Origin: Micromonospora sp. KC723
GTDB lineage: Bacteria > Actinomycetota > Actinomycetes > Mycobacteriales > Micromonosporaceae
Length of the DNA stretch: 44,794 nt
Assembly: GCF_004348595.1 (NCBI RefSeq)
Contig: NZ_SMKD01000034.1
Span: 1 to 44,794, forward strand
Reading direction: 5' to 3'
This document shows positions 1 through 8,624 of the stretch, one piece after another; position 1 is the stretch's first letter; each line of letters begins with the position of its first letter. The notes beneath the pieces were generated by a model. That model was given only the letters and a program-made list of their open reading frames with translations, searched no databases and was not told where the DNA came from. A program made the position numbers and the translations under genes.

Positions 1-142
1 TGCCATGGAGGGCCGGCTTCTGTGGTTCCGCTCAGAATTGTGTCTCCGTGGTGGACCCCGAGAGTCCGGCATGCCTCCGTCAGGCACCCGCACGACGGGC
101 GATTTCCCGCGCGACGCCGCGGCGGTACGGACGCCCGCGCTC

Positions 143-676
143 CTACCCCGGACGTCCTGGGCTGGCTTTGGCCCGGCGAGCGGTCAGCGCGAGCGCGGCC
201 GCCGCAACCAGCAGCAGTGCTCCGCCGACCAGCCACCAGCGCCCGGTACCGCCGCCGTCCTCATCGGGCCGGGGTGCCGCCGCCGGCCGGGGTGGGGCGC
301 TCTGTGGGGCGTGGGCCTGCACCGTTGCCTGCGCCTTGCCCGGGTTGGGCTCGGGGGACGTGACGGCCACCGTCCACCTGCCGGGGGTGAGCACCGCGCC
401 GCTGGCGTAGAAGCCCTGCCCCTCGCCCGCCGGGTTGAGCTGCAACGGACCGACCGTGAGGCCGCCCTCGCCGGTGGCGTTGAGCACCAGCCGCAGCACG
501 CGATCCTCCACCGGGTGACCGTCCTTGTACGTGGCCCGCACGGTCACGCCGGTCGCGCCGTCGCCGGCCACGTCGAGCACCACCGGGCCGCCGTGCGCCG
601 CCGCCGGGGCCGGTGGCCAGAGCGCGAGGAGGGGTACGGCCGCCAGCGCCGCCAGGATCGTACGTCGCACGGTCAC
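143..676 (-). CDS. Small secreted, membrane-anchored YtkA/CopC-like protein
   Basis: The protein has 177 residues. A basic, hydrophobic N-terminus (VTVRRTILAALAAVPLLAL, then APAAAHGG) reads as a signal peptide. A single beta-rich domain follows (about residues 30-125), then a Pro/Ala linker, then one membrane segment (WWLVGGALLLVAAAALAL) and a basic end. So it is probably exported and held by its C-terminus. The middle domain resembles FixH/YtkA-like or CopC-like small beta-sandwiches, but this is a look-alike call only. The GTG start is chosen because it overlaps the stop of the upstream gene (GTGA, 673-676), which implies translational coupling. A longer in-frame reading would run through the neighbour in another frame and is a shadow. 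Function unknown. Confidence 0.72.
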   Translation of the reverse strand: MTVRRTILAALAAVPLLALWPPAPAAAHGGPVVLDVAGDGATGVTVRATYKDGHPVEDRVLRLVLNATGEGGLTVGPLQLNPAGEGQGFYASGAVLTPGRWTVAVTSPEPNPGKAQATVQAHAPQSAPPRPAAAPRPDEDGGGTGRWWLVGGALLLVAAAALALTARRAKASPGRPG

Positions 677-1341
677 TTCCCTTCCGGTGCGCCGTCGGCG
701 GTCAGCGCCCCCTGCCCCGGCACGGTGGGCAGGAACACGTGGACGTGGCCGTTGCCCGAGTCGATGTTGAGCACGTCGAGCTGGGTGGCGGCACTGCCCC
801 AGATGGCGACGGCGGCGTCCCGCTGGCGGCCGGTGAGCTCGAACAGGCCGGCGCGAGCGGTCGGCGACTGGGCGAGCGCGGCGGCGTACGTGTCCACGGC
901 GGCGTCGAGCGTCTGTACCGCCGCGGCGAGGCCGGAGCGCGCGATGTTGACGCCGGTCCCCCCGGAGGGCGGGTTGGCGAAGTCCTCGACCGCCTTGCCG
1001 GTGGTCGCCTGCCACCGTTCCACATCCGGTTTGCTGGCGGCAGGGCCGGGCGCGTTGGTCACCGGTACCGCGGTGGCCAGCCCGTCGAGCACGGGTAGCA
1101 GGCTTTCCCGGACCCGGCGGGCGCGTGAGGTCAGCTCGACGACCTGGGCCGCGTCCCGCTTCGCCTCCTCGGCTCGCAGCGCCGCGACCCGGTCGTCGGT
1201 CGGGTCGTCGGCCCCGGCCGTCACGGCGCCGACCGGTCCGGCGAGTAGCGCCCCAAGCGCAAAGGCGATGGAGGTCGGAACGATCCGCCGCGTGGTGGGG
1301 GCCGAAGACGGCGACTGACGGATTCTCTTTCGGTTACTCAT
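673..1341 (-). CDS. Secreted protein of unknown function, coupled to the downstream membrane-anchored protein
   Basis: The protein has 222 residues. After a basic start (MSNRKRIRQ) comes a long hydrophobic stretch near residues 22-43 (TSIAFALGALLAGPVGAVTA) that looks like a signal peptide or N-terminal anchor. The rest is soluble, Ala-rich and mostly helical by eye, ending in a short hydrophobic strand (HVHVFLPTVPG). I do not recognise the family. The ATG start has a strong AGGAGG ribosome site about 9 bases upstream. Its stop overlaps the start of the next gene by four bases, so the two are probably made together. It lies downstream of the giant ThuA gene but is separated from it by a strong hairpin, so it may have its own promoter or depend on read-through. 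Confidence 0.72.
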   Translation of the reverse strand: MSNRKRIRQSPSSAPTTRRIVPTSIAFALGALLAGPVGAVTAGADDPTDDRVAALRAEEAKRDAAQVVELTSRARRVRESLLPVLDGLATAVPVTNAPGPAASKPDVERWQATTGKAVEDFANPPSGGTGVNIARSGLAAAVQTLDAAVDTYAAALAQSPTARAGLFELTGRQRDAAVAIWGSAATQLDVLNIDSGNGHVHVFLPTVPGQGALTADGAPEGK

Positions 1342-1361
1342 CCGGAGAAGCCTCCTGGGAT

Positions 1362-1391
1362 GTGGGGCCGGCCGGCGGCGGCCGGCCCCAC
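1362..1391 (-). terminator. Perfect 12-bp hairpin between the ThuA gene and the downstream pair
   Basis: Arms GTGGGGCCGGCC and GGCCGGCCCCAC are exact complements around a 6-base loop. It starts 11 bases past the stop of the giant ThuA gene. There is no T tract, as is usual for actinomycete terminators. Confidence 0.65.
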
Positions 1392-1402
1392 GGCGGATGG
1401 AG

Positions 1403-4400
1403 TTACAGCGTGCCGCCCTCGGGCACGCGGGTGGCGTCCTCGTCGAGACGCCCCGTGCCGGTCAGCGGCGCGCCACCGTTGGCCTTGGTGCCGGCCGCCG
1501 ACGCCCGCCCACCCAGTCGGATGAGCATGGCGTTGGCGTCCCGAACCAGCACGCTCCGGACGTCCGCGTCGGTTACCAGCGCCCGGTTCGACGCCAGCCC
1601 GATGAACATCCGCAGCTGCTGGATCGCCACCCGGTCGTTCCCGGTGGCCTCGGCCAGCCGCACCGCGTCCAGTTTGTTCGACAGCTTCCCGTGCGCCACG
1701 GTCGACAGTTGCCGGGTCGTCTTGAACCGGTCGACCAGCGCCTGCATGTCGCGCAGCGAGGTGGTGACGAAGAACCGCACGTTCGCCGTCGTCTCGTTGC
1801 CGGCCTTGTCGGTGGCGGTCACGGCCAGCTCGTGCAGGCCGAGCGTCAGGTCGTACATGACCTGCAGCGTCCCGGACTGGAACGGCTTGCCGTCCAGCTT
1901 GCCGACCACCGACCGGATGCCGGAGGTCGGGTCGACCGCCTGGAACGTGACCCGCACGTCCTGGCTGTCGCCGTAGAGCTGGCCGTCGGCGAGGCCGGAG
2001 ACGAGGACCGTCGGTTTGGTGCCGTCGACCCGTAGCACCGCCGACTTGAGCGTCTCCACGTTGCCGGCCTTGTCCCTGGCGCGGTAGAGCAGCTCGTGGT
2101 CCCCGTCACCGGTCACGTCGACCGGTTGGGTGTACGGGGCCCACGGGCCGCCGTCGAGCGACCACTCCACGGCAGCCACGCCCGATCCCGCGTCCGCCGC
2201 GGCGAGCGTCACCGGGATCGCCCCGGCGTGCCAACCGTTGTCGTTCGCCGGCGCGAACGTCGCCGTGGTCACCGGCGCGGTCGCGTCGATCTTCACGGGT
2301 ACCGACCTGGCCGCCTCGACGTTGCCCGCCTGGTCGACGGAGCGGAAGCGCACCTCGTGCGCCCCGTCCCCGGCGACCAGGATCGGCTCGGTGTAGGCGG
2401 TCCAGGCGGTGGCGCCATCGAGCTGGTACTCGGTGCGCGCCACGCCGCTGCCGCCGTTCTCGTCGGTGGCGGCCAGCGTGACCGTCGCGGGGCCGGTGTA
2501 CCAGCCCTCGACCGCCGTGCCGTTCACCGTGGCCACCGTCACCGGTGCGGTGTCGTCCACCGCCTCCGCGCTGAGCCGGAAGTAGTCGAACGAGACCGTC
2601 TTACGGGCGGTCTGCGCACCGCCGAGCGAGAAGAGACCCACCTTGGGCGTCACGCTCGCCGCCGCGTTGGTCAGCGGCTCGAACGACGTCCAGGCCTGCC
2701 CGTCCGCCGAGTACGAGGCGGTGTAGACACTGCCGGTGCGGGCGAGGCGCAGATACCAGACCGCGGACGTGAGGCTGCTGACGCCGGGTTGCGGATTCTG
2801 GATCGTACCGTCGATCTCACTGAGGAACTCGATCCGCCGCGTCACCGGCTGTCCGGCCGCGTTGTCCACGACGTAGTCGAGCTTCAGGTAGTTGTCGTCG
2901 TCGGCGTACACCAGGAGGCCGCCCTGCTGGTACCGCTCGTCCAGCAGGCTGCCGTCGACTTTTGTCTCCATGACCCAGTCGCCCGACGGCGCGTTCTGCA
3001 GGATGAGGTTCGTCGGCCCGGTGTTGGGTGTGCTGTAGATGTCGCCGTTCGGGACGTCGAGGTGCAGCGCGCCGCCCCGCACCCGGTACGCGGCCGGATC
3101 CTCACGGACGATCGCGTCCCACCGGCACTTGTCGAGCAGGGCGGCGTCGAACTCGTCGGTCGGTGCGACCGGCTCAGCCGGCTTGTCCGGCGAGACCTGG
3201 AACCAGTCGAACGCCGCGTCGACCACCGGCGCCGTCGTGCCGCCGTTCATGGCGAAGAGCCCCACCTTCGGGGTGGTGATGCCGGTCAGCGCGGCCGCCC
3301 GGCCCACCGGGGTGAAGGTCTGGCCGTCGGCGGAGAACGCCGCGGTGAGGGTGTTGCCGTCGCTGCTTAGTCGCAGGTAGAGGGTGTCCGAACCGGTCGG
3401 CGCGGCGGCGCTGTCGGCGCCCTCGTTGCGCGGGCTTCCGGCCGTCTCCCGGATGAACTCGACCCGTCGGCCACCCGAGTGGAGCAGATTGAGCTTGGCG
3501 TAGTTGTCGTCGTCGCCGTACACGATGAGCCCGGCCTGCTGGTAGTCGGCGGTGGTCGCGAGCGTCACCTTGGTCGTGGCCTGCCAGGCGCCGCCCGGTG
3601 CCGGCTGGAGCACGATGTTGGTCGCGTCGTTGCGGCCACCGTAGAGATCACCCGCCGCGGTGGGCAGGAGCAGCGATCCATCGTGTACCGAATAGGCCTG
3701 GTTTTCCCTGATCACTGCCGACCAGCGAGTCTTGTCCAGCTTGGTGCCGGTGAAGTCGTCCGAACGAGCCCCGAAGCAGGACGTGCTCGGCGCGTCCACC
3801 TTGACCGCGGCGGTCGCGTACGCCTTGGCGCCCCGGCTGTCGGTCACCGTCAGGGTGGCGGTGAAACTGCCCGGCGCGGTGTACGTGTGCGTGGCGTTCG
3901 GCGTGTTCGCCGTGCCGCCGTCGCCGAAGTCCCAGGCGTACGCGAGCGGCGTGTCGCCCTCCGCGTCGGTGGCGGTACCGGTGAACTCCACGGCGAGTGG
4001 CAGGGTGCCGGTGTTCGGCCTCGCCGACACGCTGACCGCCGGCGGCGCGTTGTCGGTCACGCCCCGGCCGAGGAAGTCCACCCAGTTCACGTTGAACAGG
4101 TCGCCGCTCTCGGTACTGCCCGGGTTGTTGCGGGCGACGAAGTACAGCGGACCGCTCGTCGTGTGCGGCGCGGCGAGGTCCACGGAGACGTCGGTGTACG
4201 TCTGCCACGCCCCGGTCGCCGGCACGGTCGCGGCGGCCAGCAGCGGGCCGGCGACCGCACCGGCGCGCACCTGGATCACGCCGCCGCCGCTGCCGGAGGC
4301 GACCCGGAAGCGCAGCGTGTCGATGCCGGTGAGGTTGGTGGGCGTGAAGGACCACCAGTCGCCGTCCTCGATGAACGCGATGTTCTGGAAGCCACCCGCG

Positions 4401-7228
4401 GCGTCGCCGGTGGTCTCCTTCCGCACGCCGGGATCACCGGCGCCCACGCCGTCCGGCGCCCTGCCGGTAGCCGCGTGGTACTCGGCCTGCTTCCGCTTGG
4501 GTTGTAGCTGCTCGATCGCCCGTCCGGTCAGCGGGTTGACTCCGCCCGACCCGCCCTTGTCGGTGTACGTGGCCTCGAAGACCCCGAAGACGTTCGCCTC
4601 GGCGCCGTGCCCTGAGGCGAGCGAGGTTTGCACGGTACCCGTACAGCCGGTGTGCGACTGCAACGGGTGGGCGTGCTCGTCGTGCCCGAGGTAGTACTGC
4701 AACTTGACCTTGGCGCAGTCGACCGTGGCGTCTTCCGGATCGGTCACCTTGACGGTGTACCTGACCTGGTCACCCCAGTCGAAGAAGCCGCCGTCCGGCG
4801 GGAACTCGATGGTCACCGTCGGCGCGGTGTTGCCGACCGTCACCGGCACGTTGGCGACGGCGGTGCGGCCCTTGGGGTTGGTCACGGTGAGCTGGGCGGT
4901 GTACTTGCCGGCCGTCGTGTAGGTGTGCGTCGGACTCGCCTCGTCCGAGGTGCCGCCGTCGCCGAACGTCCACGCGTACGTGAGCTCGCCACCGTCCGGG
5001 TCGCGGGATCCTGTGCTGGAGAACCGCACGGCCAAGGGCGGCTGGCCGGAGGTGGGCTCGCCGGAGGCGACCGCGATCGGCGCGCGGTCGGCGGCGATGT
5101 AGTCGATCCGGTAGACGCCGGAGTTGTCGTTGTTGCCGCCGAAGCCGGTGCCCCACTCGATCAGGTACAGCGCGCCGTCCGGACCGAACTCGAAGTCCAT
5201 TGGCCGCACGAACGTCATCCCGCCGAGCACCTGGTTGATGTCCACGAGAGACTTGGCGTCACGGTCGAGCTGTAGCGTGTACATCTTGTTCTGGTTCCAC
5301 TCGCCGAGCAGCGCCTTGCCGTCGAAGTACGCCGGCCACTTGCGAGTCGAGTTCAGGCCCGCGTCGTACCGGTAGACCGGGCCGCCCATCGGCGCGCCGC
5401 CACGGCCGATCTCGGGAAATAGCGGGTTGCCACTGTAGTCGTAGTCCACCGCGGCAGGAATCGCCGGAGGCAGGCGGGTCAGGCCCGTGTTGTTGGGCGA
5501 GCTGTTCACCGGCGCCGCGCAGTCGAACCTCGCGCCGCTCGGGCCGGACGGGAACGTGTAGTCGTTGTACGCATAGTTCGCGCCGTGGCAGTACGGCCAG
5601 CCGTAGTTGCCGGGCGTGACGACGTTCCACTCGACTGTGCCCTCGGGGCCTCGGTTGGGGTCGGCGGCCGGGGCGTCGGGGCCGTAGTCGGCGACGTACA
5701 GGTTGTCGGTCTTCTTGTCGATGCCGATCCGGAACGGGTTTCGGAACCCCATCGCGTAGATCTCCGGCCGGGTCCGCTCCGTACCCGGTGGGAAGAGGTT
5801 GCCGGACGGGATCGTGTACGTGCCGTCGTCCTCGGGGTGGATTCGCAGCACCTTGCCGCGCAGGTCGTTGGTGTTGCCGGCGGTGCGCTGCGCGTCGTAG
5901 TCCTGCCGCCCCGGCCGCTCGTCGATCGGGGTGAACGAGCTCGACTCGAACGGGTTCGTGTTGTCGCCGGTCGCCAGGTAGAGGTTGCCCCGGCTGTCGA
6001 AGACCATGCTGCCGCCGGCGTGGCAGCAGGTGTTGCGCTGGGTGCTCACCTCCAGCACCGGTTTCTCGCTGCCGGCCAGGATCGAGTCACCCTGTACGGT
6101 GAACCGGGCCAGCCGGTTGCGGGCGACGCCGTCGTTCGGCGCGTAGTAGAGGTACACCCAACCGTTCGTGGCGAAGTCCGGGTCGAGCCGGATGCCGATG
6201 AGCCCGTCCTCGTTGCCGGCGAAGACGTCCAGGTCGATGGCGGTGACGGTGGTACCGGTGTCCGGCTTGACGATCTGCACCCGGCCGTCGCGCTCGATGT
6301 AGAAGACCCGGCCGTCCGGCGCGACGTCCAGCTCCATCGGGTTGCTGGTGTTGCTGTCCAGCGTCACCTTCTCGAAGCTGTCCGTTCGCGACGCGGCGCA
6401 GTCGGCGTCCACCACCCCGGCCGCGGTTCGGACGCCACCGAGCAGGTGGGCCAGGAAGCTGGGCTCGGTGTACGACTCGACCGTGTGCCCGCCGGCCGTG
6501 TACCAGGACCGGCCGCCGTCGAAATCGTGGCACCACGCGTGCGGGTGGTCGGCGCCCATCGCGCCCGCCCCCGGCGTGTAGCTGCGCTCGTCGAGGCTGG
6601 CCAGCACGTGTACGTCCGCGCGCGGGTTGGCCCGGAAGTTGTACCACTCGTCGAAGCGGGTCCACTTCGCCGGTAGTGACGCCGTGGACGGGTGCGCCGG
6701 GTCCTCGACCTTGATGGTGGCGGTCTGGTTCGCCGGGTGCGAGGCGAAGTACGCGCCGACCAGGTCGCCGTACCAGGCCCAGTTGTACTCGGTGTCCGAG
6801 GCGGCGTGGATACCCGCGTACCCACCCCCGTCGCGGATGTACCGCTCGAACGCCGCCTGCTGCCCGGCGTCGAGCACGTCGCCGGTGGTCGAGAGCCAGA
6901 CCACCGCCGCGTACCTGGCCAGGTTGGCGTCGGTGAACGCGGCGGCGTCCTCGGTCGCGTCGACGGTGAAGCCGTTCTCCGCGCCGAGCCGCTCGATCGC
7001 CGCGACACCCGCCGGGATCGAGTCGTGGCGGAAGCCCGCCGTCTTGGAGAAGACCAGAACGGAGAACGGCTCCGCCGCGGCCGCCTGACTCACCGGCCGG
7101 AGCGCCGCCTGGGCGGATGGTGCCCCGGCGACCAGCGCCGACGCGGCGGCGAGAAGGGTGGCGGCAGCGAGGAACAGGCTGCGTTTGGCGGAGCGGCGGG
7201 TGCCGCCGCTCCGGCGATCTGCTGGCAC
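1403..7228 (-). CDS. Giant secreted ThuA / glucose-sorbosone dehydrogenase-like multidomain protein with FIMAH end
   Basis: The protein has 1941 residues. The order seen is: signal peptide (1-42); ThuA domain (about 53-265, with VFSKTAGFRHDSIPAG); glucose/sorbosone dehydrogenase-type six-bladed propeller (about 285-710, with DVAPDGRVFYIERDG and ADYGPDAP); PKD (about 712-795, TYAWTFGDGG); a beta-sandwich linker; CBM6-like domain (about 908-1050); second PKD (about 1055-1143); two DUF1349/concanavalin-like domains (about 1150-1350 and 1350-1550); two or three OmpL47-like Ig repeats (VRFRSVDQAGNVE); and a FIMAH-like helical domain (about 1815-1900). ThuA domains are glutamine-amidotransferase-like folds linked to trehalose and sugar metabolism. 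The propeller family oxidises sugars with PQQ. Likely an extracellular or wall-associated sugar-acting enzyme; substrate unknown. The GTG start at 7228 follows an AAGGAG site. It shares its first four modules with the plus-strand gene at 40677. Confidence 0.85.
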   Translation of the reverse strand: MPADRRSGGTRRSAKRSLFLAAATLLAAASALVAGAPSAQAALRPVSQAAAAEPFSVLVFSKTAGFRHDSIPAGVAAIERLGAENGFTVDATEDAAAFTDANLARYAAVVWLSTTGDVLDAGQQAAFERYIRDGGGYAGIHAASDTEYNWAWYGDLVGAYFASHPANQTATIKVEDPAHPSTASLPAKWTRFDEWYNFRANPRADVHVLASLDERSYTPGAGAMGADHPHAWCHDFDGGRSWYTAGGHTVESYTEPSFLAHLLGGVRTAAGVVDADCAASRTDSFEKVTLDSNTSNPMELDVAPDGRVFYIERDGRVQIVKPDTGTTVTAIDLDVFAGNEDGLIGIRLDPDFATNGWVYLYYAPNDGVARNRLARFTVQGDSILAGSEKPVLEVSTQRNTCCHAGGSMVFDSRGNLYLATGDNTNPFESSSFTPIDERPGRQDYDAQRTAGNTNDLRGKVLRIHPEDDGTYTIPSGNLFPPGTERTRPEIYAMGFRNPFRIGIDKKTDNLYVADYGPDAPAADPNRGPEGTVEWNVVTPGNYGWPYCHGANYAYNDYTFPSGPSGARFDCAAPVNSSPNNTGLTRLPPAIPAAVDYDYSGNPLFPEIGRGGAPMGGPVYRYDAGLNSTRKWPAYFDGKALLGEWNQNKMYTLQLDRDAKSLVDINQVLGGMTFVRPMDFEFGPDGALYLIEWGTGFGGNNDNSGVYRIDYIAADRAPIAVASGEPTSGQPPLAVRFSSTGSRDPDGGELTYAWTFGDGGTSDEASPTHTYTTAGKYTAQLTVTNPKGRTAVANVPVTVGNTAPTVTIEFPPDGGFFDWGDQVRYTVKVTDPEDATVDCAKVKLQYYLGHDEHAHPLQSHTGCTGTVQTSLASGHGAEANVFGVFEATYTDKGGSGGVNPLTGRAIEQLQPKRKQAEYHAATGRAPDGVGAGDPGVRKETTGDAAGGFQNIAFIEDGDWWSFTPTNLTGIDTLRFRVASGSGGGVIQVRAGAVAGPLLAAATVPATGAWQTYTDVSVDLAAPHTTSGPLYFVARNNPGSTESGDLFNVNWVDFLGRGVTDNAPPAVSVSARPNTGTLPLAVEFTGTATDAEGDTPLAYAWDFGDGGTANTPNATHTYTAPGSFTATLTVTDSRGAKAYATAAVKVDAPSTSCFGARSDDFTGTKLDKTRWSAVIRENQAYSVHDGSLLLPTAAGDLYGGRNDATNIVLQPAPGGAWQATTKVTLATTADYQQAGLIVYGDDDNYAKLNLLHSGGRRVEFIRETAGSPRNEGADSAAAPTGSDTLYLRLSSDGNTLTAAFSADGQTFTPVGRAAALTGITTPKVGLFAMNGGTTAPVVDAAFDWFQVSPDKPAEPVAPTDEFDAALLDKCRWDAIVREDPAAYRVRGGALHLDVPNGDIYSTPNTGPTNLILQNAPSGDWVMETKVDGSLLDERYQQGGLLVYADDDNYLKLDYVVDNAAGQPVTRRIEFLSEIDGTIQNPQPGVSSLTSAVWYLRLARTGSVYTASYSADGQAWTSFEPLTNAAASVTPKVGLFSLGGAQTARKTVSFDYFRLSAEAVDDTAPVTVATVNGTAVEGWYTGPATVTLAATDENGGSGVARTEYQLDGATAWTAYTEPILVAGDGAHEVRFRSVDQAGNVEAARSVPVKIDATAPVTTATFAPANDNGWHAGAIPVTLAAADAGSGVAAVEWSLDGGPWAPYTQPVDVTGDGDHELLYRARDKAGNVETLKSAVLRVDGTKPTVLVSGLADGQLYGDSQDVRVTFQAVDPTSGIRSVVGKLDGKPFQSGTLQVMYDLTLGLHELAVTATDKAGNETTANVRFFVTTSLRDMQALVDRFKTTRQLSTVAHGKLSNKLDAVRLAEATGNDRVAIQQLRMFIGLASNRALVTDADVRSVLVRDANAMLIRLGGRASAAGTKANGGAPLTGTGRLDEDATRVPEGGTL

Positions 7229-7243
7229 GAAGGAGCTCCTTCG
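7228..7243 (-). promoter_or_regulatory. Ribosome binding site inside a perfect 16-bp palindrome
   Basis: CGAAGGAGCTCCTTCG reads the same on both strands and contains the AAGGAG site of the giant ThuA gene; its last base is the first base of the GTG start. In the mRNA it can fold as CGAAGG-AGCT-CCTTCG and hide the ribosome site, or in DNA it could bind a dimeric protein. Function not known. Confidence 0.45.
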
Positions 7244-7349
7244 CTGGTCGGGAACAGCGCGGAATCTCGCATCGGCTCGCCGAAGACCGGTGCGATGAGG
7301 GTCGGCACGGCACGCCCACCGAAGGCGCCACCGCAGTTCGTCAATTACT

Positions 7350-7377
7350 TGAATACATTGGTGAGGATCGATGGCAA
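7350..7377 (-). promoter_or_regulatory. Candidate promoter of the giant ThuA gene
   Basis: On the minus strand, TTGCCA (7372-7377) and TATTCA (7350-7355) are separated by 16 bases. This would start transcription about 110 bases before the GTG start. Confidence 0.35.
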
Positions 7378-7543
7378 GTCACGTTTGCGTCACGCATTGC
7401 TCGTCGTGTCTGGTTGGCCGGCCCGCCGCAGGGACCACAGCGTGCTGTCGGATGGTCGGGGCGATGGTCACGCCCGCCGGCGTCACACACCGCGGAGGGA
7501 TCGCCTGTTGTCGTACGACCGACGATCGGAGGTCCGCGCCCCG

Positions 7544-7573
7544 ACCACCAACGGTGATCGACGTTGGCGTGGT
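7544..7573. promoter_or_regulatory. Inverted repeat upstream of the GntR gene, candidate operator
   Basis: ACCAC-CAACG is followed after 8 bases by CGTTG-gc-GTGGT, a two-part inverted repeat with a 2-base offset in one arm. It ends 58 bases before the ATG at 7632, a usual place for an autoregulatory operator. Confidence 0.35.
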
Positions 7574-7631
7574 CACCATCGCCCACGCGCTTGCCACCCG
7601 GGCGCGGGATACGGTCTAGCCCAGGAAGACC

Positions 7632-8441
7632 ATGGGTCCTACTCTTACGGACGATCGGGAAAGGACGTCGGTGATCGGCAACGAGCGCACCGGAGGCGGG
7701 TACCGGCCGGGTTACGAGGTAGCCGCAGAGCAGGTACTGGAGCTGATAGCCCGGCTCCGCCTGCGCCCCGGCGACCGGATGCCCACCGAGAACGAACTGG
7801 CCCAGCAGCTCGGCACGAGCCGCACCATGGTCCGCGAGGCCATCAAGATTCTCTCGGCGTTGGGTCGCGTACGCGCCCAGAAGGGCCGCGGCCTGTACGT
7901 CGCGGACGACCAAGGAATGCTCGGCGGCGGCCGATGGGCCTCGTTCTTCCTGCCCACCGACCTGGACCACGTCTACATGCTCTTCGAGTTCCGCCGGACA
8001 CAGGAGATGGCGACAAGCCGGCTGGCCGCCCGCCGCGCCACTCCCACGGAGGTACAGGCCATCGAGAGAGCCGCCGGCGTGTGCAGGCGGGGATTCGACA
8101 CCGGGCGCGAGGACCTGTTCAACGAAGGCGACGACGCCTTCCACACCAGCATCGCCATTGCTTCGCACAACGTGTTCCTGCAGATCGCCGTACGGGAGGC
8201 CCGCCGGCTGCAGGCGCAGTCCAACCTGATCGGGCTGCGCGGCTCGGTCGGCGGACACGCGGCCAAGGCCATCGAGGAACACGAGGCCATCTATCAGGCC
8301 ATCCGTGCCGGCGACGCGGAAGCCGCCGCAGAGGCGGCAGCCACCCACGTCGACAACACGTTGGACGACTACCGCAGGGAGATCCAGCAGCGGATCTTTT
8401 CCGCCGCCGACCGACCGCCGAGCGCCGGTGGCGGCGGATAG
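7632..8441 (+). CDS. FadR-subfamily GntR transcriptional regulator
   Basis: The protein has 269 residues. An N-terminal winged helix (about 28-95) contains the GntR signature MPTENELAQQLGTSRTMVRE and the wing RVRAQKGRGLYV. A C-terminal FCD ligand domain (about 115-255) has the metal or ligand positions typical of the subfamily: DAFHTSIAIAS and EEHEAIYQAI. Such proteins are dimeric repressors released by a sugar acid, organic acid or similar metabolite. It faces the ThuA gene across a 403-bp promoter region, the likeliest target. The ATG at 7632 has AGGA just upstream; a GTG at 7671 with an AAAGGA site is an equally possible start. Its stop lies exactly where a fragment of eboE on the other strand ends, so the 3' end marks a rearrangement junction. 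Confidence 0.88.
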   Translation: MGPTLTDDRERTSVIGNERTGGGYRPGYEVAAEQVLELIARLRLRPGDRMPTENELAQQLGTSRTMVREAIKILSALGRVRAQKGRGLYVADDQGMLGGGRWASFFLPTDLDHVYMLFEFRRTQEMATSRLAARRATPTEVQAIERAAGVCRRGFDTGREDLFNEGDDAFHTSIAIASHNVFLQIAVREARRLQAQSNLIGLRGSVGGHAAKAIEEHEAIYQAIRAGDAEAAAEAAATHVDNTLDDYRREIQQRIFSAADRPPSAGGGG

Positions 8442-8624
8442 GCCAGCGACGACCGGGGCGGCCAGGCACACTCCGAGGCCGAGCGGGTCGGCGTCGAGGC
8501 GTTCGGCTGCCGGGACGGCGTACGCGTCGAGCCGGCCGACGGTGCCAAGCAGGCTCCGGGCCGGGTGGACGTCCGCGCAGTAGCTCGCCGGCGCCAGGTC
8601 GTCACCGGGACGGCACGGGCGCAT
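8440..8624 (-). pseudogene. N-terminal remnant of eboE (metabolite-traffic TIM-barrel protein)
   Basis: About 62 codons remain. The ATG at 8624 overlaps the stop of the TatD gene by one base (TGATG), the normal coupling for a real gene. The reading shows SYCADVHPARSLLGTVGRLD, then AVPAAERLDADPLGLGVCLA. This fits the usual EboE opening (YCTNVHPAE..., then PVRERLG..RLGLGLWLAA) as I remember it. Recognisable sequence stops at the 3' end of the oppositely oriented GntR gene. Beyond it the open frame is only the antisense of that gene. No other part of eboE is seen in the window. The family call comes from memory of the ebo cluster, supported by its place directly after eboA and TatD. Confidence 0.62.

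Larger units (their letters stand above)
7229..7631. other. Divergent promoter region between ThuA gene and GntR gene (403 bp)
   Basis: No gene is seen here. It holds a leftward promoter candidate (7350-7377), two GTCACG copies 11 bp apart (7378-7383 and 7389-7394) just upstream of that promoter's -35, and an inverted repeat (7544-7573) in front of the GntR gene. The divergent arrangement fits a regulator controlling itself and the ThuA gene. Confidence 0.5.

Noticed and set aside
2096..3370. Long plus-strand open frame inside the giant ThuA gene
   Set aside because: Antisense shadow of a gene with clear domains; no ribosome site and biased composition.
7341..8439. Continuation of the eboE remnant frame for about 365 more codons
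   Set aside because: It is the antisense of the GntR gene and its promoter; no EboE-like sequence remains after about codon 62.
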